A stretch of 30,092 bases of DNA from JAZDMK01 sp043800975 (GTDB lineage: Bacteria > Bacteroidota > Bacteroidia > Bacteroidales > JAHJDW01), in contig JAZDMK010000107.1 of the NCBI GenBank assembly GCA_043800975.1, forward strand, positions 1 through 30,092, read 5' to 3'. Shown here piece by piece: positions 7,249 to 15,303 of the stretch. The translations under genes were made by a program, and so were the position numbers. The notes under the pieces are model-generated. The model was not told where the DNA came from, did no database searches, and saw only the letters and a list, made by a program, of their open reading frames with translations. Position 1 is the first letter of the stretch, and each line of letters begins with the position of its first letter.

Positions 7249-10200
7249 ATGAAAAAGTTCATTCTATTCTTTATTGTTATCACAGGTCTTACATGTAATT
7301 CATTCGCTCAGATACCAGGCTGGGAATGGGCAAAAAAAGCAGGAGGTTCAGGCGAGGAAAGTGGTGTTTCTGTATGTATAGATGGTACTGGAAATGTGTA
7401 TTTGGCTGGAAGATTTTCCAGCCCTTCGATCGTTTTCGGTTCTACTACATTAACAAACAGCAGTCCCGGAACCAGTGATGTATTTCTTGTAAAATATAGT
7501 AGTGCAGGAAATGTTATCTGGGCCAGAAGTGCATCAGGTTCTGACTTTGATGGTGCCACAGCTGTTTCAGTTGATCCTTCAGGCAATGTATATATGACAG
7601 GTTTATTTACGAGTCCGGTGATAAACATTAGCGGTACACTATTAAATAACCCTGGGTATGGAAGTTCATTTATTGCTAAATACACATCTGCAGGGGCCTT
7701 GGTTTGGGCAAAACGTTGCAGTGATGTGGGTGAAGAAAATGCCTATGCAATGTATATTGATCCTGCAGGCAATTTGTTTGTGGTAGGAGATTTTTATGGG
7801 CAAAGTGTGATTTTTGGTACAGATACCCTGCATCAGAGCACAACTCTCCAGAATTATCAGGGTTTTCTTGTTAAGTACAATTCTGCGGGAAGTCCTCTAT
7901 GGGCAAAAACAACTGTAGGCTCTATCGCAAATTCTATGTGGAGTGTTTCAGGAGATGCCGCTGGAAATGTATATGTGTGTGGTGATTATTCAGGAAGTTC
8001 AATTCAGTTTGGCTCCATTATTCTGGCGAATCAAACAGGTTATTCGGATTCATTTGTGGCAAAGTACAGCGGAAGTGGAAATGAAATATGGGTCAGGGGT
8101 ATAGTGGGGGATATTGATGAGAATGCATATTCTATTGTTTCCAATGATGAAGGTTATATATGTGTTGCCGGAACTTTTTCTGGTTCTACGGTTGAGATTG
8201 TCCCTTTGTCAACCGAAATTTCAATCTGCACCCAACCTAATAATGATATCTTTCTTGCAAGGTTGGATCCGAACGGAAACCCATTGTGGATAAAAAGCGT
8301 GCAGGGTTGTGGGTATAAAAACTCCTGGGCTGTTGCTATTGATTCATCTGACAATGTTTATCTGAGTGGTAATTTTCAGAGCCGTTCACTAATTATTGAT
8401 TCCTCTGAAATTGCCAATGCAGTTACTACAAACAATTATTATGACATGTTTCTTGCAAAATATGATTCAACGGGAGGTCTTTTGTGGGTGGATGGTGCCG
8501 GGGGAAATTATAATGACGAAGCAATAGGATTAGCCGTAGATCCTTCTGGTAAATCATATACAACGGGATATTATGAAAGTTCAAGCATTGCTTTTGATAA
8601 TACTACATTAACAAACGCTGGTTCTTCTGATATTTTTCTGGCAAAACACAATGCCTCGTCTGTTACTGTTTTTCATACAGATGTCTCTTGCTATGGAAAT
8701 AACGATGGGTCAGCTACAGTTTCTATTCCCGGTTTGAACCCTGCATTATTTACATATATCTGGAACACTTTACCGGCTCAGAATACTCCGAGTATTACAG
8801 GATTGGTTCCAGGAAACTATTGCGTAACAGTTAATGATGGGATGGGTGGAACCTTTTCAACTTGTGTTTCCATAACACAGCCGGCTCAAATCATTGAAGA
8901 TAATCCTCAGACACTCTGTTACGGCGAAAGTTATACGATTGGAGTGCATACATATTCAGTCGCCGGCACATACTATGATACCATTGCCACAGGCCCGAAC
9001 TGCTACAAAATCGTAAAAACTATTCTAGTGGTTAACCCAACACCTCCAACACCTGTGATTACTAATTCATATTCTCGTTTATACTCCAATGTATCCTCAG
9101 GGAATCAATGGTATCGTAATGACAGCATGATATCAGGTGCGAATAACTCTTGGTGGTGGCCTGATGTAAGTGGGTTTTACTATGATATTGTTGAACAAAA
9201 CGGATGTATTTCTGACACATCAAACGTTATTTTTATCAGAGACAGATACATTTCGGGTGAGATCACATACAGGCCGCTGGGTGGTATGACTTATGAAGCA
9301 ACAGTTGAAATATGTCGAAGCTGGGATATGGATCCTACTGGCCCAATATTATTTTCATGGGGAGATGGAAGCAATGACTCTTTGATACTTTCAGCTGTAC
9401 ATGTAATACCAATCTATTCATTTTGGGATATTGGTTTAATTGGACCTTTTAATTGTAATGTTTACAAAGGAATACATACCTTCTCGACACCTGGCAATTA
9501 TATCTTGTCCTTGCCTGATCTAGGCCGGCCTCAATTTATTCAAAATATTGACAGTTCGTGGAATACAGGATTCTATCTAGAATCTTTTCTTGCAATTAAC
9601 AACCCTATAGATACAAACAATTCTGTACATTTTTCCAATCCATCACTGGGAGAGGGATATCACAATAATACTATGACATACAACCCCGGTGCTTATGATG
9701 TCGATGGCGACAGCCTGTCTTTTTCTTTGGTTAATTGCATGAGCAATGGGGCACCAACTGCCGGATATCACCTTCCATCAGGTTTAATGCCTTCTTCATT
9801 AAATCCGCAGACTGGGCTCCTAACATGGAATTTGATACCATGGCACCTTGGCCCATATAATATTGCAATACGGATTGATGAATGGAGGCAAGGAGTTAAT
9901 ATTGGTTATGTCATCCGGGAAGTTGAATTAGAAATTGGATCAATGGTGTCTGTCAACGAGGACGCTCAGCAAAACAGCAGTGTAATTTTATATCCTAATC
10001 CAGCTCAAAATAATATTACAATAATTACCACTCAGAATCCATCAATCTCCTTCTTAAACATACAGGGTCAGCTCATGAAAACCGTTTCTTCAAACAGCAA
10101 TAAAACGGTTGTTGATGTTTCCGCATTCCCAGTCGGGCTCTATCTTGTAGAAGTGCGGACGGAAAAAGGTGTTGAAGTGCGTAAGTTTGTGAAGGAATAA
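7249..10200 (+). CDS. large T9SS cargo protein: seven SBBP propeller repeats, SprB-type repeat, Ig-like modules
   Basis: A 983-residue surface or secreted protein. A signal peptide (MKKFILFFIVITGLTCNSFAQ) comes first. Residues about 25-475 contain seven SBBP-type beta-propeller repeats of about 65 residues, each with W-A/V-K/R after a G-N or G-G turn and a GNVYxxG core; seven copies would make one closed propeller. Then comes a SprB-like repeat (VSCYGNNDGSATVSI to CVSITQPAQ), a GTYYDTI...CYKIVKTILVV module, an Ig-like module (SSGNQWYRNDSMISGA), and a region containing AYDVDGDSLSFSLVN and TGLLTW that resembles domains in gliding-motility-associated proteins. The T9SS type A domain starts at YPNP (915-918) and ends VEVRKFVKE. 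Its last 150 bases closely resemble those of the gene ending at 19872. A terminator follows at once. Likely adhesin or surface scaffold; ligand unknown. Confidence 0.93.
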   Translation: MKKFILFFIVITGLTCNSFAQIPGWEWAKKAGGSGEESGVSVCIDGTGNVYLAGRFSSPSIVFGSTTLTNSSPGTSDVFLVKYSSAGNVIWARSASGSDFDGATAVSVDPSGNVYMTGLFTSPVINISGTLLNNPGYGSSFIAKYTSAGALVWAKRCSDVGEENAYAMYIDPAGNLFVVGDFYGQSVIFGTDTLHQSTTLQNYQGFLVKYNSAGSPLWAKTTVGSIANSMWSVSGDAAGNVYVCGDYSGSSIQFGSIILANQTGYSDSFVAKYSGSGNEIWVRGIVGDIDENAYSIVSNDEGYICVAGTFSGSTVEIVPLSTEISICTQPNNDIFLARLDPNGNPLWIKSVQGCGYKNSWAVAIDSSDNVYLSGNFQSRSLIIDSSEIANAVTTNNYYDMFLAKYDSTGGLLWVDGAGGNYNDEAIGLAVDPSGKSYTTGYYESSSIAFDNTTLTNAGSSDIFLAKHNASSVTVFHTDVSCYGNNDGSATVSIPGLNPALFTYIWNTLPAQNTPSITGLVPGNYCVTVNDGMGGTFSTCVSITQPAQIIEDNPQTLCYGESYTIGVHTYSVAGTYYDTIATGPNCYKIVKTILVVNPTPPTPVITNSYSRLYSNVSSGNQWYRNDSMISGANNSWWWPDVSGFYYDIVEQNGCISDTSNVIFIRDRYISGEITYRPLGGMTYEATVEICRSWDMDPTGPILFSWGDGSNDSLILSAVHVIPIYSFWDIGLIGPFNCNVYKGIHTFSTPGNYILSLPDLGRPQFIQNIDSSWNTGFYLESFLAINNPIDTNNSVHFSNPSLGEGYHNNTMTYNPGAYDVDGDSLSFSLVNCMSNGAPTAGYHLPSGLMPSSLNPQTGLLTWNLIPWHLGPYNIAIRIDEWRQGVNIGYVIREVELEIGSMVSVNEDAQQNSSVILYPNPAQNNITIITTQNPSISFLNIQGQLMKTVSSNSNKTVVDVSAFPVGLYLVEVRTEKGVEVRKFVKE

Positions 10201-10201
10201 A

Positions 10202-10235
10202 AAAAGCCCTTGCAAATTGCTCTGCAAAGGCTTTT
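10202..10235 (+). terminator. rho-independent terminator after the 983-residue protein
   Basis: AAAAGCCCTTGCA pairs with TGCAAAGGCTTTT across a short loop (one mismatch), starting one base after the stop codon. The same hairpin sequence, with minor changes, follows the sorting domain of the gene ending at 19872. Confidence 0.8.
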
Positions 10236-10410
10236 CGTATATTCTATCCGTCTTCAAATTTTTTAAAATATCAAATGGAAGATGTACGATCGAAAAATGT
10301 CAAAACTTAAAAATGAAATCCAACATTTCTGCCACTACAACTACCACTGCTACTTTTCGGCCTTCCGTTCTCTATTATATCCCTGCTTGCACAGCAGAGA
10401 CATTAGGTCC

Positions 10411-11448
10411 TTATTTCATCGGACTCGTCTCGATCTTCAATGTGAAGTCGCCGGTCTTCAGGCCTTCTGCACCCGCTATGCCAATAATAAAACGCCAGGG
10501 CCCTTGCATCGAATTGGTTTCAATCATCCGGGTATGATCCTGTGTCTTTCCTTTTTTTGGATAATCCCATTTGTGTTCGGCTTCGCAGGACAGACAGGTA
10601 CTTACATTGGGAGGTAACTCAGATTTGCCGACACCGGTTTGAATAGTATAAATACTGAAGTTGGCATTCCGGTCCGAAGGAATTACAGTGAATTTAATAT
10701 CAAGGTTCGTTGGAATTTCTACAGTATACAAAACATGGTTTCCTCTGAACTTCTTATCCTGAGTGCCCGGCCAGCATGCCATGCTGCTGGTGGAGGCCCA
10801 AGAAAGATCTTTGATCTCAACTCCGTTTTTCAGATTTCCGGTAACAGAAGTAGAGTTTTCGGTCAAGGTAACAGGAGTGGCTACTACAGTTGCCTGCGGC
10901 GTATTGTCAGCAATCTCAGCCTTCAGATCAAACTTCACTTTAAAGGTTCCTGTTTTCAGACCGTCTGCTCCGGCAATACCAATCACAATCCTGTATGATT
11001 CGGTTGTAGAGTTGAACCAAACCGAACGTGTATGGTCCTGGGTCTTTCCAACTTTTGGGCGGTCCCACTTGCGTTCCGATTCACATGTGACGCAGCTTGC
11101 AATGTTGGGAGGCATTTCGGTGCTGTTCAAACCCATCTGGAAACCATAAATACTCATGTTGGTGTTTTTATCATCAGGAATTACCGTTACTGTAAGTTCG
11201 GCTTTAGGCGGAATCGTCGTAACATAAAAAACATGGTTCCCTCTGAAATAGGTGTTTTCTGTGCCCGGCCAGCAGGCATTGCTGCTGGTGGAAGCCCACG
11301 AAAGATCTTCTATAATTGCACCATCAGCCAGATCGCCTTTGTAAAGCATGGCTTTGTTTGGAGTTTCCGTGACTTTCCAGGTTTTCTGTGCCATAAGCCC
11401 TGTTGAAACGAACAGGACGGTAATGGCGAGTAAGGTTAGTTTTTTCAT
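10411..11448 (-). CDS. secreted protein of two tandem CxxC domains, uncharacterised
   Basis: A 345-residue protein with a signal peptide (MKKLTLLAITVLFVSTGLMAQ). The rest is an internal duplication: residues about 38-176 and 204-342 are the same domain, offset by 166 residues. Shared blocks are DLSWASTSS-x-ACWPGT, FRGNHV, TVIP-x-D, a C-x-x-C-E segment, KWD-x-P-x-x-GKTQDHTR and IGIAGA-x-GLKTG-x-F. Each copy carries three cysteines at matching places: C59, C119, C122 and C225, C285, C288, with the last two as CVTC and CLSC. The C-terminal part of each unit resembles the beta-sandwich of PPC-type (pre-peptidase C-terminal) domains, but that is a weak impression. There is no T9SS sorting domain or lipobox, so it is likely periplasmic or freely secreted. 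The CxxC pairs suggest disulphide or metal binding. I do not recognise the family. Confidence 0.88.
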   Translation of the reverse strand: MKKLTLLAITVLFVSTGLMAQKTWKVTETPNKAMLYKGDLADGAIIEDLSWASTSSNACWPGTENTYFRGNHVFYVTTIPPKAELTVTVIPDDKNTNMSIYGFQMGLNSTEMPPNIASCVTCESERKWDRPKVGKTQDHTRSVWFNSTTESYRIVIGIAGADGLKTGTFKVKFDLKAEIADNTPQATVVATPVTLTENSTSVTGNLKNGVEIKDLSWASTSSMACWPGTQDKKFRGNHVLYTVEIPTNLDIKFTVIPSDRNANFSIYTIQTGVGKSELPPNVSTCLSCEAEHKWDYPKKGKTQDHTRMIETNSMQGPWRFIIGIAGAEGLKTGDFTLKIETSPMK

Positions 11449-11493
11449 ATGAGTTTTGTTTTTAAAAAAGACTTCTTTTGTTAATCTGAACTA

Positions 11494-11501
11494 CAAACCT
11501 A
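11494..11501 (-). promoter_or_regulatory. Bacteroidota -7 promoter element of the tandem CxxC gene
   Basis: The minus strand reads TAGGTTTG (TAnnTTTG) about 45 bases upstream of the ATG at 11448. The rest of the 11449-11827 gap is very AT-rich. I see no gene, repeat or hairpin in it, and no clear promoter for the rightward gene at 11828. Confidence 0.5.
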
Positions 11502-11827
11502 TCACCAATTTTTGAAAAAAGAAAGCGTAATATGAATTTAAAATTGGAGAATTTGGTTTGATAAACACGACTTCCTTGAATAAAGGGTGATGTAGCTCGT
11601 GTAGATGTGTTTTGTTATTGTAAAAGAGTGAGAATTCGTTTTAAATTGAACGTAGCTTTTCAAAAATAAATAGGATTTAATATTGGCAAAATAAAGAATA
11701 ATGTTTTTGAAAAAATATTTTATAATATTCATTTTAATTTTAAAAATGAGGATTATACTTATTGATAGATGAAAAATACTTTGTAATATTACGGACTATA
11801 ATTGTTCATTCACTTAAACCATCAAAC

Positions 11828-14800
11828 ATGAAAAAGATTCTTACTTTTTCCGCAGTGCTTCTGGCACTTCAGCTACAGGCGCAGATCAACCGCTTCGCTA
11901 TCGTTGATCCAACCAAAACCATTAAAGCAAATCAACTTGCTGATCCCCTAAAACAGGCTGGTTCGGGAGTTAGTGTCGTTAAAAATAACAATGCTCATCG
12001 AATTAAGCCAAACGTAAAACCTGCAGTGCAATTTTCTGATGGGAAACTGGTTATTTCAAAATATGCATTTGCTACATCTGGAAATATTTTTGGTGTGACC
12101 ATGTCAGAAGTAAGTTGCTTGTCTGTAAACCTTGCATTAAATACTGTGCTTTTTGTGAACAGAGGTGGTGGATCAATGGGTTTTACAAGCAATCAGGCAA
12201 TTGGTTCCTGGACGCCTGACAGGGGGGTAACTTATTTTAATCAGGGGCTTCCTGTTCTTGATGATGCAACTCACAGTAATCGCTATCCCTCGGGAGGGAT
12301 CTATAACCCTGTAGGAAATACTTTACTGAGTAATGCATTTATGTCGTATAGCGGATCTTCTCATAACAATGGAACCTGGAACAATGATTTTTTCGGTAGT
12401 TCCCGTTTTGACAGTACACAATTGGATGTTGAGTACATACCGCTTGCGACACCCGAAACACATGAATTTGCACGTGTTGGTTTTTCTGCCTGTAACGATG
12501 GTAAAGTGCATGTTTTAGCAGATGGCGGAACCTATTTGGCTTCACCTGCTTTGTATCCTTCGATCGGTGTATTTACCGGAGCTTTTAATACAACAAATAA
12601 TAATTTCGACTGGTCCTTAAAAACCCTGCCGACTGGTCTGAAAAATAGTCCGGATGGCGATGACTATACAAACGGAAAGTGGCTGATGGCATGGAGTGAT
12701 GACGGGTCCGTCGGTTATGCCCTTATATTCGGTATTGACAGCCTGAATAATTTTAATGATGACCTCACACCGGTTACATACAAAACTACAGATCACGGGG
12801 CTAATTGGAATAAGCTTTCTCCTTTCGATTTTTATAGTATACCCGTGATCCAGAATAAACTTGACTATTGGTGGCAGGGCGTAATTGGCCATACAACGGA
12901 TCCGCGCGTTTATTTTAACGGTTCGTCGGGCGTTGATGCAATTGTTGACGCAAATAATAATCTGCATATTTTATCACTGGTTCAGTGCGGATACTCGAAT
13001 CATCAGGATTCTCTGATGTATACATATATGTACGAACCCAAAGCGATGTTTGATGTTTTTACGACTGCTATCGGATGGGATGCCATGATTATAGATACAA
13101 TACTTACCCTACCTGTAGACCCGGACTATGGATTAAGCCCGGGAACTGCAAATGCCCAGGGTTGGGATCATCGAATGCAGTTGAGTAAAAATCAGGATGG
13201 TGATAAAATAATGTATATCTGGACAGATAGTGATACTTCTTTCTTTAGTGATAATATGGCTCCGGATATATTTCTTAAGGGTTATGATTTAAATGCGGGC
13301 CAGCTGGGTTCACGTTCATCTATTACAAGAGGTACAGCATACGATGGTGCGAATTACTGGATGTATGCAGCTGATCATTCATTTAATTCAGGAACTTCTA
13401 ACTGCTACATTATACCTATTACGACTACAACGCATGGGGCAGGTTCTCCAGATCCGTGTACTCATTACTATGTAAAAAACGTGGAATACTGCTTTCCCCA
13501 ATCAGCAATAACTACAGGAACACTAACTTCAACACCCCTTTGTGCAGGTTCTGCCATCAATGTTCCTTTCACAATTACACAAACCTTTATTTCTGGAAAC
13601 GTCTTCACAGCGCAGCTGTCTGATGTATCCGGAAGTTTTTCATCACCTGTAAATATCGGAACGCTGACAAGTACTGCAGCAGGTACAATTAGTGCTACAA
13701 TCCCTGTTTCTGCAGCAAGTGGCTCAGGATACAAGATAAGGGTAGTCTCTTCAAATCCATACAGGGTAGGCTCAGCGGGACTTTCAACAATTACAATTAA
13801 TGCACTTCCCGTCATTACTGCCAACAATCCTATGGTGTGCAGCGGAATTACTGCCACGCTCAATGCTTCAGGTGCATCCACATATATCTGGAGCGATGGG
13901 CTAGGAACAGGAAGCTCGGTAACTGCTACACCTGCCGTTACTACAACTTATACAGTGACCGGAACTTCTTCTGCAGGCTGTGTGAATACTGCTACAGCCA
14001 TTGTTACTATTGGAACCAGTCTGGGTGTTACTGTAAATAGCCCAACTATTTGTTCAGGTGAATCAGCTACATTAACAGCTCAGGGTGGTGTGGATTATAC
14101 TTGGAGTGGAGGACTGGGAACTGCAAACCCTCTGGTTGTAACCCCTGTTGCTACTACAACTTATACTGTAACAGGAAGTGTTTCCTCATGTACAGGTTCG
14201 GCAACTGCGATTGTAACTGTTAACCCGAGTCCGATAGTTTCACTTAATAGTCCTACCATTTGTGCAGGCCAAACTGCAACGCTTACTGTTGCCAGCACTC
14301 CCGCAGCTAACGGATGGGTTTGGTCGGGTGGCCTATTAGGCAACCCGGCAACCTGCAGTCCTTCTGTCACAACCACATATACTGTAACTGCTACAACCGC
14401 TGCGGGCTGTTCATCGACTGCGAACGGAATTGTTACCGTAAATCCGATACCTACAGTCACTGTTACAGGTGCAACCATTTGTGCTGGTCAAACTGCCACC
14501 CTGGTGGCGTCAGGTGCAGTGACCTACTATTGGAACACAGGTTCAACCCTGAACCCGCTGATAGTATCTCCTGTAAATACAACCACTTATTACGTGACAG
14601 GCACTTCTGCCAATGGTTGTCAAAACACTGCTTGGGTTTCTGTAAATGTGTATTCTGTGCCATCTACCCCAACTATTACGCTTGCAGGAAACAGCCTGAT
14701 CTCAAGCGCTTCTTCTGGAAATCAATGGTATCTTAACGGGACACTGATTCCTGGTGCTACATCTCAGATTTATACACCTCCGGTGTCCGGGAACTATTCG

Positions 14801-15118
14801 ATAGTAGTAACAATTTCGGGCTGTTCTTCTGCTATGTCCACAGCCTTTAATTTTGTGATCGGTATCTCAGAAAACCAAAATGAACCTTTCAGTATTTATC
14901 CCAATCCCACGTCAGGAACATTAAACGTTGATATGGGCAGCATGATTTCAGATGTTGAAATATCAATATTAAACTTGTTGGGTGAAGAGATAAAACATTT
15001 TTCCGGCACTAACCAGAACAAATATAATCTTACAATGCCCGATTGTGCCAAAGGAAATTACTGCATAAAAGTAGTCATTGACGGAAAAGCCTATATTCGG
15101 CTGTTCCAGTATCGATAG
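11828..15118 (+). CDS. large T9SS cargo protein with four tandem Ig-like (PKD-like) repeats
   Basis: A 1096-residue secreted protein. I start at ATG 11828 because it opens a proper signal peptide (MKKILTFSAVLLALQLQAQ); an in-frame ATG at 11762 would add 22 residues before it. Residues about 30-560 form a large unassigned region with sialidase-like features (repeated aromatic and DG turns, and VTYKTTDHGANWNKL, one Asp-box-like motif). A linker with GTLTSTPLCAGSAINVPF follows. Residues about 665-942 hold four tandem repeats of the type P-x-I-C-x-G-x-x-A-T-L ... Y-x-W-x-G/T-G ... TTTYTVT ... GC ... VTV. Next is an SSGNQWYLNGTLIPGATS Ig-like module, also seen in the 983-residue protein. The T9SS type A domain runs from IYPNPTSG (about 1023) to the end. 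A hairpin terminator follows. Probably a surface protein with an extended stalk; activity unknown. Confidence 0.92.
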   Translation: MKKILTFSAVLLALQLQAQINRFAIVDPTKTIKANQLADPLKQAGSGVSVVKNNNAHRIKPNVKPAVQFSDGKLVISKYAFATSGNIFGVTMSEVSCLSVNLALNTVLFVNRGGGSMGFTSNQAIGSWTPDRGVTYFNQGLPVLDDATHSNRYPSGGIYNPVGNTLLSNAFMSYSGSSHNNGTWNNDFFGSSRFDSTQLDVEYIPLATPETHEFARVGFSACNDGKVHVLADGGTYLASPALYPSIGVFTGAFNTTNNNFDWSLKTLPTGLKNSPDGDDYTNGKWLMAWSDDGSVGYALIFGIDSLNNFNDDLTPVTYKTTDHGANWNKLSPFDFYSIPVIQNKLDYWWQGVIGHTTDPRVYFNGSSGVDAIVDANNNLHILSLVQCGYSNHQDSLMYTYMYEPKAMFDVFTTAIGWDAMIIDTILTLPVDPDYGLSPGTANAQGWDHRMQLSKNQDGDKIMYIWTDSDTSFFSDNMAPDIFLKGYDLNAGQLGSRSSITRGTAYDGANYWMYAADHSFNSGTSNCYIIPITTTTHGAGSPDPCTHYYVKNVEYCFPQSAITTGTLTSTPLCAGSAINVPFTITQTFISGNVFTAQLSDVSGSFSSPVNIGTLTSTAAGTISATIPVSAASGSGYKIRVVSSNPYRVGSAGLSTITINALPVITANNPMVCSGITATLNASGASTYIWSDGLGTGSSVTATPAVTTTYTVTGTSSAGCVNTATAIVTIGTSLGVTVNSPTICSGESATLTAQGGVDYTWSGGLGTANPLVVTPVATTTYTVTGSVSSCTGSATAIVTVNPSPIVSLNSPTICAGQTATLTVASTPAANGWVWSGGLLGNPATCSPSVTTTYTVTATTAAGCSSTANGIVTVNPIPTVTVTGATICAGQTATLVASGAVTYYWNTGSTLNPLIVSPVNTTTYYVTGTSANGCQNTAWVSVNVYSVPSTPTITLAGNSLISSASSGNQWYLNGTLIPGATSQIYTPPVSGNYSIVVTISGCSSAMSTAFNFVIGISENQNEPFSIYPNPTSGTLNVDMGSMISDVEISILNLLGEEIKHFSGTNQNKYNLTMPDCAKGNYCIKVVIDGKAYIRLFQYR

Positions 15119-15146
15119 CTGATTTTTTATCAAAATCTTTAAACGG

Positions 15147-15187
15147 AAAGAGTTGTAGAATATAATACTACAGCTCTTTCTCATTTT
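15147..15187 (+). terminator. rho-independent terminator after the 1096-residue protein
   Basis: AAAGAGTTGTAG pairs with CTACAGCTCTTT (one G-T wobble) across a 9-base loop, followed by a T-rich stretch. It is 28 bases after the stop codon at 15118. Confidence 0.75.
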
Positions 15188-15246
15188 ATTGAGATTCAAA
15201 GGATGAGTAGCATGTAGAGATTTTCCACTCGTATAAATTAATCCAC

Positions 15247-15254
15247 TATTTTTG
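15247..15254 (+). promoter_or_regulatory. Bacteroidota -7 promoter element of the spermidine-synthase-like gene
   Basis: TATTTTTG (TAnnTTTG) lies 49 bases upstream of the ATG at 15304, just after the preceding terminator. Confidence 0.5.
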
Positions 15255-15303
15255 TTTCCTGACAGAGTCAAAATCAGAGAAACCAAAACCTAAGAAACAT
15301 CCT

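Noticed and set aside
6902..7283. two short minus-strand ORFs in the divergent gap
   Set aside because: AT-rich, with no start context or motifs; they overlap the signal-peptide regions of the two real genes and the predicted promoter.
11538..11732. 64-residue minus-strand ORF in the AT-rich gap
   Set aside because: Composition is that of random AT-rich sequence (lysine, isoleucine, tyrosine, serine); no promoter or motif.
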